A stretch of DNA of 64,000 nt from Micrasema longulum. Taxonomy: Eukaryota; Arthropoda; Insecta; Trichoptera; Brachycentridae. The notes under the pieces are model-generated. The model was not told the origin of the DNA. It did not search any database and saw nothing but the letters and a program-made list of their open reading frames with translations. Positions 30,503 through 40,446 of the stretch are shown piece after piece (position 1 is the first letter of the stretch; each line of letters opens with the position of its first letter). The DNA lies in contig JAGVSM010001293.1 in NCBI GenBank assembly GCA_022494885.1, positions 39,892-103,891 of the forward strand, in the 5' to 3' direction. Both the position numbers and the translations under genes were made by a program.

Positions 30503-30822
30503 CGGTTTGTTGTTGGGAACATATTCGATAACCATATGAAACCATGAAATAAAGCCAGGGCCGTAAAATGCCACCGCCGTGCTTTCCTTGCCCGTCCGTT
30601 CGTTCTGATTCATCTCACCTTGTTCTGGTATGTTCATACGTATGCCGTGTTTATATCGCCACTCTTCTGCGCCGAATTCCTCGTACGCACATTACACCGT
30701 GTGTTAAGACTTAATCCAACGGAATCCGCCGGAAAATCAAAACGGCAATTGCTATGTATTATTTCACAATGATCCGAAACGGTAAAAAGCTACGCTCGTT
30801 TATATGAAAAGTTATTATATAT
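30503..30822. other. GC-richer non-repetitive block
   Basis: Non-repetitive (AATGCCACCGCCGTGCTTTC, CGGAATCCGCCGGAAAATC, CACATTACACCGTGTG) between a LINE and a T-rich tandem duplication. No supported ORF; the minus frame crossing it mostly shadows the RTE copy. Confidence 0.25.
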
Positions 30823-31095
30823 CTTCCTATTAAGATCCTCATTACTTTTTACTCTGTTTTTATTATATATATACACATTATTTTTATTTATCACATCTTT
30901 TACTGTTTTTTATGGTTTTTCTTTTTACTATGTATTTTAATATGTTTTTTTTAATGTATTTTTTGACTTTCCTATTAAGATCCTCATTACTTTTTACTCT
31001 GTTTTTACAATACATATACACATTTTTTTTATTGAACATTTCTTTTACTGTTTTTTATGGTTTTTCTTTTTGCTATGTATTTTAATATGTTTATT
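30823..31095. repeat. Two-copy tandem duplication, about 145 bp unit
   Basis: CTTCCTATTAAGATCCTCAT...TTTTACTCTGTTTTTA...TTTTATGGTTTTTCTTTTT...ATGTATTTTAATATG occurs at 30823 and again at 30968, with small differences. T-rich, non-coding. Confidence 0.85.
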
Positions 31096-31389
31096 GAACA
31101 TATATTTTTTTGCTATGCATATAAATATATATATTATTTTTTGCTGTCTTTTACTATGCTATGAATTTTGTTTTTTTTTACTACGAATTTACTGGGTTTT
31201 GAAATAGGTTTTTTACTATGTCTTTTACTATGTTTCTTACTGAATTTTTTTTTTTTTCATTTTTTTTTTCATTTTCAGTGCTGCAGAGCAGTGTTTATTT
31301 TATAATTAAAAATACATATAACAACTTGTAGCCCACTAAGTCTAAAGACTTTTCGGCAGGTCATTTTTTTTTATGACCGGTTTATTTTA
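31096..31389. other. T-rich spacer
   Basis: Continuation of T-rich sequence with TTTTACTATG words; no gene. Confidence 0.3.
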
Positions 31390-31530
31390 CACTATTTTAT
31401 TTATTAACAGGGACTTTAAAGTATTTAGAAGATATTTCTTCAGTTCTTTTTTAAAATTTAAAGATCTTTCATGGTAATGATGGTTTGTGGGAGATCATTG
31501 AAAAACCTTGGAATAACGTAACCTTATGTT
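31390..31530 (-). mobile_element. LINE ORF2 C-terminal scrap
   Basis: The minus strand, with a frameshift, reads FFNDLPQTIITMKD-like sequence, then NFKKELKKYLLNTLKS. An F-N-D-L-P block followed by F-K-K-x-L-K-x-Y-L-L is a common ORF2 ending. Short and degraded. Confidence 0.45.
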
Positions 31531-32160
31531 CGTTCTCAAAAGTATGGGTTTTTAAATGTAAAAAAAAATGTGAAAATATTAAGTATCTCATAGATCACGT
31601 TTTTCAAAGTAAAAATTCTAAAACTATACGCATATTAGTATCGAAAATACGATTTTTCTTTATAGACAGTTCATAAGTTTATTATAAGTAAAGCATAGAT
31701 AGTATTTTTATAATCCGTTTGCAAAACAGTGAAGATGGTAAAAAATATACAAGTAAGCAAAATTAAAAAATACAAGCAAACATACAAGGCACTGTCTATT
31801 ATCACTAAATATAGTAAATACTTGTTCTGAGGTAGACAGATTTTTCTTTTCTTTTTTTAAGTATAAAATATAACAGATTTTTTATTAGAGATGTCTAAAG
31901 ATAATTAATATGAAATTGAATCATATTTAAAAATATGACGATCTTACAAAAAATATGGAACTAAAAAAAATCTACTTTGTCAAAGTATATGAAAGAAAAA
32001 AAAAGTATGTAAATGAAAAATAAATTAAGCTGAAAAAATAAATTTTCAGAAAAAATAAATGAAATTTGTAAACTAACATTTAAAATAAAAATTAAACAAC
32101 ACACTAACGAATACAATTATATCACACAAAAAACTTATAATAGCTTCTCCAACCTCCTTC
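31531..32160. other. AT-rich DNA, nothing recognised
   Basis: Poly-A-rich, possibly a LINE 3'UTR; no diagnostic motif. Confidence 0.3.
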
Positions 32161-32163
32161 CCA

Positions 32164-32466
32164 TTTTTAAAATCCACTCTTTTGTACCAATTTTAAGTGT
32201 TGTTTCCAGCTGAGCATAATATTTCTTGTGAGCATATTGTATACACGGGGGCCTCTGAAAATTGGATGCCTTTGGGCAAAAGAGGTTTTCATGTGGGGAA
32301 TATTTATTTTCCCTTCAGTTTTAAATCTGGTACTTTTAGTATAGGTGATGATGAGCGAAGCTTTTCTTACATGAATGCCTTCTAAAATTGTCTTTATAAA
32401 TATTTGCCTTTCATTTAATTTATTGGCTTTTCGAAAAAATGGTTCTGATTCACAATGGAATACCAA
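32164..32466 (-). mobile_element. LINE ORF2 C-terminal fragment
   Basis: An open minus frame of 99 residues: PFFRKANKLNERQIFIKTIL, then STRFKTEGKINIPHMKTSFA, QRHPIFRGPRVYNML. The Q-R-x-P-I-x-x-G-P-R-x-x-N block fits the ending of jockey-like ORF2. No frame disruption in this stretch. Confidence 0.65.
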
Positions 32467-32484
32467 TATGTAATGTAATGTAAT

Positions 32485-32590
32485 ATGTATGTCAATTAAA
32501 TTAACTTAACAATAGAATCATAATGTAAAGCGCCCTTGAGGTATTTTATTACGAAAATGGCGCTATATAAGTTATCCACAATAAATTAGA
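32485..32590 (+). mobile_element. L2-A 3' tail only
   Basis: TTAACTTAACAATAGAATCA, then AAAGCGCCCTTGAGGTAT and AAATGGCGCTATATAAG: about 100 bp of the L2-A terminus. Confidence 0.75.
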
Positions 32591-32671
32591 ATACAGATAC
32601 AAGTCAATAAACGGTAAACAATTGAAATCAACATAGTATTATTTAGGTATTACAATTTGAAGATAGTTTAG

Positions 32672-33035
32672 ATATATACGCTTAGATCAGCTACATCTAC
32701 GTTGAAAGGAAAAGTTATTATACCTCTACGCAAACAGCGCACTAAATTCGGCGAACGAGCATTTGTGGTCGCAGGCCCTACGGCATGGAATGCTCTCCCA
32801 GCAGAAATCCGAAACTGTGAGAGTGAAGTGATGTTTCGGAAGAAACTTAAAACCCACTTGTTCTCTAAATCATTTGAATAAATCCGTATCACGTGACAAC
32901 AAAATAAATTGTTTTAATTAAATTACAAATTTAAAAACTTCAATTAAATTAATTTAACAATAGAACCATGTAAAGCGCCCTTGAGATATTTTATTACGAA
33001 AATGGCGCTATATAGTTATCCATAATAATAATAAT
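32672..33035 (+). mobile_element. L2-A LINE 3' end
   Basis: Codes for AREKVIIPLRKQRTKFGERA-like sequence (here LKGKVIIPLRKQRTKFGERA), then FVVAGPTAWNALPAEIRNCE and KTHLFSKSFE, then a stop. The 3'UTR ends in AAATGGCGCTATATAG and an AAT repeat. Coding is intact over about 70 residues. Confidence 0.85.
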
Positions 33036-33109
33036 AATCTTAGAATTTATTTTAATGTACACGTATAGAATGGTATGATCTAGGCAGTGTGTGGCAAGTG
33101 TGTCATTTC

Positions 33110-33275
33110 ATTCAATTCATTCAATCATTTGAATTAATTCTTAACATGTGGTGACAAATTACATAATTTTTCTTAAATTAAAAAGTTAAAATTAAATTCA
33201 TATCTTTATATAATCACTCTGTAAAGCGCCCTTGAGGTATCATATTACGAAAATGGCGCTATATAAGTTAACTGC
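33110..33275 (+). mobile_element. L2-A 3' tail
   Basis: From TCATTTGAATTAATTC through GTAAAGCGCCCTTGAGG and GGCGCTATATAAG. It is the third L2-A tail within 0.8 kb, in the same orientation. Confidence 0.75.
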
Positions 33276-33692
33276 AATTATGTAAAGTTAAAAACGACGT
33301 ATTTAATCATAATAAAATCTAAATTATGTCCATTATTATTAGCAATCCGTTTTATTGTATTCAGTTTTTTTTTTAAAATTAGTACCATCTAGTGGAACAT
33401 TGATTAACCTGTGTATCATTGAATGAGATGCGGAATGTTTATGGGCGATTGGATGATTTGAAGAATTATAAATGGTTGTGTCTGTGTATGTTGGTTTACG
33501 GTAGATATCAAAATCATTTTTTATTGTTAAAGACAAGTCAAGAAAGTTAAGTTTTTTATATTTTTCTATTTCTAAGGTAAATTTTGTTTCTTTACGTAAT
33601 GAATTTAGGAAATTAAGAAATGTCTGAAGTTCTCGGTCCGACCCTGCAAATAGACATAAAATATCATCCACATAGCGTCGCCTTAGTTTGAT
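33272..33692 (-). pseudogene. Penelope-like element RT fragment
   Basis: The minus frame reads RRYVDDILCLFAGSDRELQT, then FLNFLNSLRKETKFTLEIE, KLNFLDLSLTIKN, DIYRKPTYTDTTIYNSSNHP and IHRLINVPLDGTNF. A frameshift near 33350 leads into TIKRIANNNGHNLDFI. YVDD followed by F-T-x-E-x-E, N-F-L-D-L and Y-R-K-P-T-x-T-D is the signature of Penelope-type reverse transcriptases (motifs C to E). About a quarter of a full PLE ORF; both ends are missing. Confidence 0.85.
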
Positions 33693-33796
33693 GCGTTAGA
33701 GAGGTGGTGATTTACTTTAAAATATTTCATTCTCCAGTAAAAGACCGAGGATAACTTAACTCTGTTAGCTTCACACTAATTGGGACTCTGGTATCG

Positions 33797-34110
33797 ACTT
33801 AATGTATGGGAAGCGAAGCATGTAATTGTAAAACTGTGGGTGAAAATAGACTGAATGCAGTCGAAATGCAATATCTTTGTGAATGTGTGGTAAAACTATC
33901 TACGATATTCTAGATCTGAGCTGATACAAACATCGTAGACAAAATCGAGAGATTGGTGGTGCGGTTTGGACATGTAGAGCGAATGCACAGCCGAGGATCG
34001 GCGAAAAAAATTGATGATGCGAATTTCGATGGATGCAGAAAACGAAGACGACCAGTAAAGACACGGAATCACCCAATTCAGCCCACTTTAGACTTCACTT
34101 CGATACATTA
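33797..34110 (+). mobile_element. RTE-like LINE fragment
   Basis: Codes, with several lesions, for LMYGSEACNCK, EMQYLCECVVKL, RFGHVERMHS and RRRPVKTRNHPIQ. It starts at LMYG, immediately after the point where the inverted piece at 34127 leaves off in the parent ORF. Confidence 0.7.
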
Positions 34111-34126
34111 GGTTTGATATACAGAC

Positions 34127-34168
34127 CCCTTTGTGAACTGCTAATTTTGCCTCCTGCGACAAACATTT
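34127..34168 (-). mobile_element. Inverted RTE-like scrap
   Basis: The reverse complement reads TTTGTCGCAGGAGGCAAAAT and codes for LSQEAKLAVH, the residues just before LMYG in the RTE-like ORF. It lies in inverted orientation 3' of the plus fragment. Confidence 0.6.
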
Positions 34169-34670
34169 ATTTGTAAAAGTTCAACAATATTATTTTTAGG
34201 CAAAGCACGTTTCACAGTAAAAGTGTTTGGAAACTGATATTATTTGTTTGAAACTTTATCGGAACTAAAGCACTTAGCTTTATTTTGGTTAAAATTATTT
34301 GGCTAAAACTTTTCTTTGGATTTCCATGAATATTTAGGTCCGATTGATTTCAAAAAGGCCGAATCCGTTTTAGCTCTTTCAAACCTGAATTAATTCCTGT
34401 GGATAAATAGAAAATATTTATATTCTGTGTGCACTAAAGTTATTAAATAATTTTATATCAACATACCAAGTGAAACGTACAAAAGAAAAACACAAAATGA
34501 AATGCCAATTAAAAAAAGAGACAACCTCTTGTGTGGGATTATAGTATGTTAACCATAGCGCAATTTTATTAAATAAATTAAAAATAAAGGTATTTAGCAC
34601 GTAATTTATAAATTATATATAATGATAGATGGATAAAGAAATGAATGTTTTGAGTTGCTAATAATTTGAA
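34169..34670. other. No gene recognised
   Basis: AT-rich unique DNA; the minus frame 34418-34600 lacks any motif. Confidence 0.3.
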
Positions 34671-35110
34671 TAATCCCTCTTCGCCAGGTTTATCTGAGAG
34701 AGCTCTTCCACCCTCTGCCACAACACGGACTATCTCTTCGTTTTAGTAACGAGAGAAGCCTTTTAATACTCTTTCATCGCTCCAATTTTTTTGCCTCATC
34801 TAGCTGCTCGATTGTGGAATAATCTATCCACTAATGTTAGAGACTTAGTGACATTTCAATCTTAGATAAATCACTATCTAAATATTTAAGTTCTTTCTCT
34901 TTCTTCTTTCCTTCCCATCCCCTTCCCTCTCCTCATAGTATAGTGTTAATTTATATTTTTTAAGTCAATCTTTGTTTTTAATTTTGTATAAAATCATAAG
35001 TTTCAATATGTCAATGTACTAGTAATTTTCGCAAACTGAACAGTTTGGGTTGATAGGAAGAAATTGCCTTAAGACAATATGCCCGCCCTTATGTATATAT
35101 ATATATATTG
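34671..35110 (+). mobile_element. LINE 3' end (ORF2 C-terminus and 3'UTR)
   Basis: With frameshifts it reads LSLRFSNERSLLILFHRSNF, then AARLWNNLSTNVRDLVTFQS. The A-R-L-W-N-x-L-S block resembles the end of CR1/L2-like ORF2. The 3'UTR runs through TTAAGACAATATGCCCGCCC to a (TA)n tail at 35095-35110. Confidence 0.6.
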
Positions 35111-35400
35111 TATATAAAGTGTTGCATAAAAATACATGAATAAATAAAATAATTTAACTCTTTTATTTTGGGGTTCATTCAAATATACAGAAATTAATTT
35201 ATTTTTTTACTCTCGTATCTACCGGAATTCTAAAGCGTCGAATAATTTTTTTAATTACCGGAACCCCTAAGTACGTCCTATTTTTTTTATGGACGTCCTA
35301 AGTTCGTTTTCAATTGTTGAAAAAAATTACATGTTTTTTATTTTTTTTTTTATTAAATTGAAAAAACATATTATACACAATTTTATATAATATTCCCAAA

Positions 35401-36120
35401 TGAGTTTTTTTTTTAAAACTCATTTAGGGACATGCAGATAAGAATATTTATTTACAGACGTTTTTATATTTTAAACTATAACATTATTTACAAAAGCAGA
35501 ATAAAAATTATGATACACTACAAATTAAAAGGATATGAAAAAATATTTAAAAATAACAAAATAAACATAATACTAGGTATGGAAATAAATTCAAAATGAT
35601 ATATGCATTATACAATCTGGGAAAGAAAAATTCAAAAATACAAAAAGTTTTAAAAATTTCATGTATGTATATATACAAACTGAACTAGTACGAGAGTGCA
35701 AATGTTAAAAATTACAAGAATAAAAAAGTTTTTTTTTTAAATTAACAAAATATGCGCACCCAATACAGGTTAAAAAATATCAAAAACGTAGTAAAATTAC
35801 GTACACATAATACAAGCTAAAAAAGTATTAAAAAAACACAAATTACATTTGAATATTATTAAAAAATACAGATACAAACAAAAACGGTAAAATATTAAAA
35901 GTTATATGTTCAAAATGCGCATTCTCTGGATAAACTAACATTATTTATTCAAAGTACTTCTGGAAAAAATAATTCTTCAATTCGCACGTCCTGTTTCTAT
36001 ATTTTGAAATTGGTACTTTAAATTTTTGTGTCAATTTATTAAACTCCTTGAAACCTATGTATTGTAAAGATCTAGTACCATGTTGATGTTTTTATATGAA
36101 ACGGAGCTGCCTGGTTTCCG
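35401..36120 (-). mobile_element. LINE 3' end (ORF2 C-terminus and A-rich 3'UTR)
   Basis: The minus strand at 36120-35938 codes for HGTRSLQYIGFKEFNKLTQK, then FKVPISKYRNRTCELKNYFF, ending QKYFE and a stop. About 540 bp of A-rich 3'UTR follows to roughly 35401. The clade is unassigned. The 300 bp to its left is AT-rich with nothing recognisable. Confidence 0.55.
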
Positions 36121-36129
36121 GTTCTGAAA

Positions 36130-36415
36130 TCTATCTTCGCTCTAATGGAACATTGTATGATTTGAAGCCTGAAAGGTCCCAATCATTCCGCTTAATTTAA
36201 TCTGTTTTAATTGCGGTCGGAATCGCTTATTCGCTGAATTCGCTAAGTGCAGTGGTGGTTTGTTATCTGCAATAAGGAAAGTGACTCTCGACTCTGCTCT
36301 CGAGATTACGTCAATTATCTGCCGTAAATTCTCTCACCTCCCCTCTCCCTCGGCCCACTTCGCCGACCCCTTCCTCTCGCCGTAGCTAAACTGGCTTTAG
36401 AAAGTCTCTTCAACG
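36130..36415. other. Non-repetitive block, candidate regulatory DNA
   Basis: It contains TCCGCTTAATTTAATCTG, AATTGCGGTCGGAATCGC, GATTACGTCAATTATCTGCC and a pyrimidine-rich CCTCCCCTCTCCCTCGGCCC. No ORF and not repeated in the window. Word content is enhancer-like, by inference only. Confidence 0.3.
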
Positions 36416-36429
36416 GCATTGTAAAATAT

Positions 36430-36545
36430 TCGGGAATTAAACTGGGTACGATTTCCACGGGGGGTGGAACACAAACTCTGTTGGCTATTGTATATTTTCA
36501 GCCACTGCACATCTGCACAACGCCGAGCCGTTCCACAATATCTTA
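36430..36545 (+). mobile_element. L2-A LINE internal scrap
   Basis: GGGTGGAACACAAACTCTGT, then TTGGCTATTG and CACAATATCTTAAAGAAATA correspond to the VEYKLCWL...APEYLREL region, with insertions. Confidence 0.6.
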
Positions 36546-36889
36546 AAGAAATATATCGGTAGTCAAATGGCAGAAGGGACCATCTGTATTTTAGTCGCTG
36601 TTTTAGTTTTTTTTATATTTTTTTTTTATTTATTTATTGGGGATATCAACAGTAATAAATGTAACAAAAATACAACAAATAAAATATACAGAGAATAAAA
36701 CCAATGACAGATATCCACGAAATACATTAAATACACGTACAATACATACTAGTGTGTTTGTGTGAGTGTAAGTGAGTGAGAGGGTGGGTGAGTGGGTGTT
36801 ATATTGGAATGAGAGTGGACATGTGTGTAAATATTGCACAAGTGTCAAGTGTCGAAAATACAAATATATTAAAAATATTAAGAATTAGA

Positions 36890-37175
36890 GATAAAATATA
36901 ATAAAATAAAATAAGATAAGATAAATAAAATAAGACTTTATTATTGAAACTAAGTATAAGACAAAAAAAGTATGTTTTAAGACGCGCATTTTAAATGTTA
37001 TTTTTTTACAATCAAATGGATCAATAAGGGGAAAGTTCAAATTATATTCACTAACAAAACGTATAAGTGGAGAGTTCTGGGCATAGTTCGTACGAACTGC
37101 TGGCACATGAAATAGAGAGCTCGACGTGTGACGGGTGCGGTAGCCGGGGACATTTAATGATAACTCCGACAAAAG
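36890..37175 (-). mobile_element. Jockey-like LINE 3' end
   Basis: The minus frame reads LLSELSLNVPGYRTRH-like sequence (seen: MSELSLNVPGYRTRHTSSS), then LFHVPAVRTNYAQNSPLIRF and CSEYNL-like sequence (here VSEYNLNFPLIDPFD). This is a classic jockey ORF2 ending. The tail is AAAATAAAATAAGATAAG at 36890-36930. Confidence 0.75.
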
Positions 37176-37566
37176 AGCCGGACTTTTTCAAATGTTTCAA
37201 TTAATATTTCAGTAAAAACACGTAGAAATTTTTTTTTAAATCAGCGTCATTTAGAATGGTTATTTATTATTGAAAAGCAACAGTAAAATATTTTAGTTTG
37301 TGGATTAAAGTCTTGAAATTGAGACGTATTTCAGCTCTCCTGAACAGTCTCTTCCGCCATTTGACTACCGATATGTTCCACGGCCACGATTGCAAACGGA
37401 ATTTAATGACATCGATGTCTTTTTGCTACTTTTTTGTAAAATATATGTCCGTCTTTATATTTATATATTTAAAACATGTAAAAGCCTAAAAGGCGTTAAA
37501 AATAATTAATAAATGAAATATACATAAATAGATAGTAGTTGCACACAAATATTAAACCGACGTGTT
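37176..37566. other. No gene recognised
   Basis: Mixed AT-rich DNA; the frame at 37298-37489 shows no motif. Confidence 0.3.
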
Positions 37567-37736
37567 TATTTTCGGAATCTCTAAGTTCAGTCATATCACT
37601 TCACTTCTTCGGGAATTACACGGGCTACGTTTTCCACAGAGGGTGGAATACTAACTGTGTTGGCTTATGTATAAATCACAGCACAACTCTGCTCCGGAAT
37701 ATCTAATGGAAATGTGCATTCCAGATGAACTAGCTG
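37567..37736 (+). mobile_element. L2-A LINE, left part (interrupted)
   Basis: Codes for the L2-A block up to MYKSQHNSAPEYLMEMCIPD and ELAG, then breaks at 37736 into an L2-B element. The same L2-A copy resumes at 38492. Confidence 0.85.
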
Positions 37737-38491
37737 GCGACTTACGCCTTGGTACCTACACTACGCACGCAGATGCGCATCTATTATCATCTACGAGGGA
37801 ACAGCGAAATTTGAACCAAATGTTTTTACAGTCATTTACTAGGAAAAGGACAATAGATCCTGTAAACTGGATACCAAAAAAAAACAGGGACAGTTCGAGT
37901 AGCGTCTATCAACTTGTTAACCTTAATAATAAGTTAAGGAATTCTATCTTTGTCTAGTTTTTTATATTTTACTTTTTGTGCTGTTACATGTTCACTTAAT
38001 TGCCATACTTACTAGTTCTTTGCTCAATGTATTATAATTGTGTTTTTTTGTGTTTGTAAATGTTATCAACTATCAAATATCTAAATTTAGTAAATGGGGT
38101 CCAAAATTTCAACCGTCCATGCGCTCAGTAGCTGCAAGACTTGTTGTAATCTAACTTATATTTTAATAAATTTGCTTTTTATTTCGTTTTTAAAAATATC
38201 ACTTAAACTCTAAACTTCATTGTCAAATAAAATGTTTAAAAATAAAAATGTAAATAGGGGCTAGATTTCTTACTGTCCATACGCTCTGTAGCTGCAAGAC
38301 GTGCTGTTATCTAGCTCCTATATACTATAATTGTAATATATCATAATTGGAGACAAGGAACTAGAATCCCAACCGTCCATGCGCTCTGTAGCTGCAAGAC
38401 GTGCTGGGATAGTTATTTATTGTACAGCGCCCTTGAGGTGATTTTCACAAAAATGGCGCTTTATAAATTATCCAAGCATTATTATAATTAT
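37737..38491 (+). mobile_element. L2-B LINE 3' end inserted in L2-A
   Basis: Codes for GTYTTHADAHLLSSTREQRN, then LNQMFLQSFTRKRTIDPVNW, SSVYQLVNLNNKLRNSIFV and a stop near 37957. The 3'UTR is about 530 bp with three units around CATGCGCTCTGTAGCTGCAAG (near 38110, 38275 and 38375). The end is GCGCCCTTGAGGTGATTTTC...AATGGCGCTTTATAAATTAT with an ATT tail. It gives the plus-strand reference for the family. Confidence 0.85.
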
Positions 38492-38695
38492 TAGATCAGC
38501 TACGTCTACGGCGAGAGAAAAGTTCTTAAAAGTACTTCTACGCAAACGGCGCACTAAATTCAGTGAGCGCGCATTTGCGGTCGCAGGTCCTATGGCATGG
38601 AATGCTCTCCCAGCATAGTACGAGGCTGTGAAAGTGAAGTGATGTTTCGGAAAAAACTTAAAACCCACATGTTCTCTAAATCATTTGAATAAGTC
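38492..38695 (+). mobile_element. L2-A LINE, right part (interrupted)
   Basis: It resumes at TTAGATCAGCTACGTCTACG and codes for FSERAFAVAGPMAWNALPA, a lesion, then EVMFRKKLKTHMFSKSFE and a stop. About 16 bp of L2-A are missing at the insertion point relative to 18935-19422. Confidence 0.85.
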
Positions 38696-38721
38696 GTATA
38701 TTTAATCAATAAATGTTAAAA

Positions 38722-38806
38722 TGTTTGCAGACAGGCTGGATTTCCTCCTTAGGGAGTTATTTATATCTAATTTTGTTGCAACAGGGAGGGAAAACAGTAA
38801 ATATTA
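38722..38806. mobile_element. FB subfamily 2 fragment
   Basis: ATGTTTGCAGACAGGCTGGA, then TTTCCTCCTTAGGGAGTTAT and GTTGCAACAGGGAGGG: one end of the FB subfamily seen at 39217, 43917 and 59897. Confidence 0.65.
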
Positions 38807-38829
38807 TTTATTTAAAATTCATTATGCGA

Positions 38830-39125
38830 TAAATCCCCACAGATGATATTTTATTCCGGTGGCCCGTCCGCGCCTAAACCGGCTAAAAGCCGATCCACCG
38901 CCATTAAACGAATTAATAAATGAATATATCCCGCCGGTAATATGCATCCAAATGAAATTATTTATCGTAATCGGTAAAATCGGGTTCATTGAAACACTAA
39001 TTGCAACCCTCCCGTATTGGTTTACCCAAAATGAATTATTTCGTTGATGAGGACGCTGTTTAATGTTTTGCTTTGCCTCGCCATGTCACGCGGTTTCCAT
39101 TTAGCAGGGGCGAATCGTCAAAACA
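38830..39125. other. Non-repetitive block, candidate regulatory DNA
   Basis: It contains CCGCGCCTAAACCGGC, CATTAAACGAATTAATAAAT, ATGAAATTATTTATCGTAAT and CCCAAAATGAATTATTTCG. Dense homeodomain-type AT words in a GC-richer context, with no credible ORF. It does not recur in the window. Confidence 0.35.
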
Positions 39126-39216
39126 AGCGATTATGCACAGCGTACCATTACATTTGATTTTCGATAATAATGTTGTATAGTCAAATATTTATGCGAAAAT
39201 AAATAAAATAATTGTT

Positions 39217-39335
39217 CAACAACGTTTGAGTATGTCTTAATGCTTGCAGACTGGCTGGATTTCCTCCCTAGGGAGTTATTCACATTTAAATTTATTTCAA
39301 CAGAGAAGGAAAAAGGAAAAAGACTTCCTGGCAAT
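39217..39335. mobile_element. FB subfamily 2 fragment
   Basis: AACAACGTTTGAGTATGTC, then CTTGCAGACTGGCTGGATTT, CCTCCCTAGGGAGTTATT and CAACAGAGAAGG. Confidence 0.65.
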
Positions 39336-39387
39336 CCATTGAACATTTTTAAACCTTTTTTTTTTTTTAGACACAATTATATGTTTT

Positions 39388-39432
39388 TTATATCCCGACT
39401 TGTTAGAAAATTCCGTGATAAGTCAGGACTCT
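39388..39432 (-). repeat. GTCCCGAC hairpin element fragment
   Basis: Inverted copy: TATCCCGACTTGTTAGAAAA, then TTCCGTGATAAGTCAGGACT. Closest to the 27331 copy. Confidence 0.55.
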
Positions 39433-39639
39433 TCGATATATAAATCAAAAATATTTATTTACATATTAAAACAATATACAGGTAATCAAAATAATCAAAT
39501 CAATTTATAAAATAATAATAGAAAAATATTAATAATAAAAATTTATACATGTCGAAAAATGGAATGTAGAAACGTTATATAATAATACGTATGACAGTGA
39601 TGATATACACATATATGTATATGGATAATAATGAAGACA

Positions 39640-40395
39640 ACAGCGTTGTTATTTATTTATTTATTTATTATCTATTTATTATATATATACGGCCTAAGCC
39701 AATAACAACAGTTACATGAAGAAACATAAATGCAAGAAACTGAATAAAAAGAACATAAAACTATTTAGCAAAGACAAACAAGGGCAAAACAATAATAGTG
39801 TACAATATATTAAAAAAACGAAAGACCAAAAACTTTGAGCTAAACCATGCCAATCCAACTTCATCCCACACTGTTTAGTCGCGAAGAGATCTACGAAAAG
39901 CCGGAAGATCTATCCCAAAAAATGTTAATGTTATTTATTTATTCCCGAAGCAATCTCATACAGTGGTCTCTACCCCTCGATACAATCCAATTATGGATCT
40001 TTATCTTAAATATAGACGTTGTTTTGGAGAACTTAATATGTTCATCCAAGACGTTGAACACTCTTGGAGCTATATATGAAAAGTGTCTCCGAGCAAACAT
40101 CGTACGCGTTCTCGGCATTAAGAAGTTTAGGTTACGCGAAAACCTTGTGCGGGCATTCTGTTGGCAGTTGGGACCTCCTTCCGTAGTCGCCTGACCAGAA
40201 AATTGTTAACACATTCTTGATATAGATTTGACGAATCTCAAGGACTTTTAACAATTGAAATAATGGTTCAGATGGGTAGGTCGAAGGGCACCGAAGCATA
40301 ACTCTAAGAATAAGTTTTTGCGTCTTGATTAGGGTGTTCATGACTATTGTCGAGCAACCTCCCCAGCCAATTATGCCATAATGATTACGGCGCAT
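39640..40395 (-). mobile_element. Jockey-like LINE 3' end
   Basis: Minus coding from 40395: HYGIIGWGGCSTIVMNTLIK, then TQKLILRVMLRCPSTYPSEP, LFQLLKVLEIRQIYIKNVLT and FWSGDYG. It continues with frameshifts to about 39850 (QRHL-like region at 40060-40110). G-I-I-x-W-G-G followed by L-x-x-x-Q-K is the jockey-type thumb. The 3' end is a (TTTA)n tail at 39648-39672. A relative lies at 55245-55545. Confidence 0.75.
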
Positions 40396-40446
40396 CTTTG
40401 ATCAATTTTAATATATAATCACTACGAAAAAGGCGCCCTTACATAT

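Noticed and set aside
30107..30637. 176-residue minus-strand ORF
   Set aside because: Antisense shadow of the RTE-like ORF at 29684-30502.
39847..40194. 115-residue plus-strand ORF
   Set aside because: Antisense shadow of the jockey-like minus-strand fragment.
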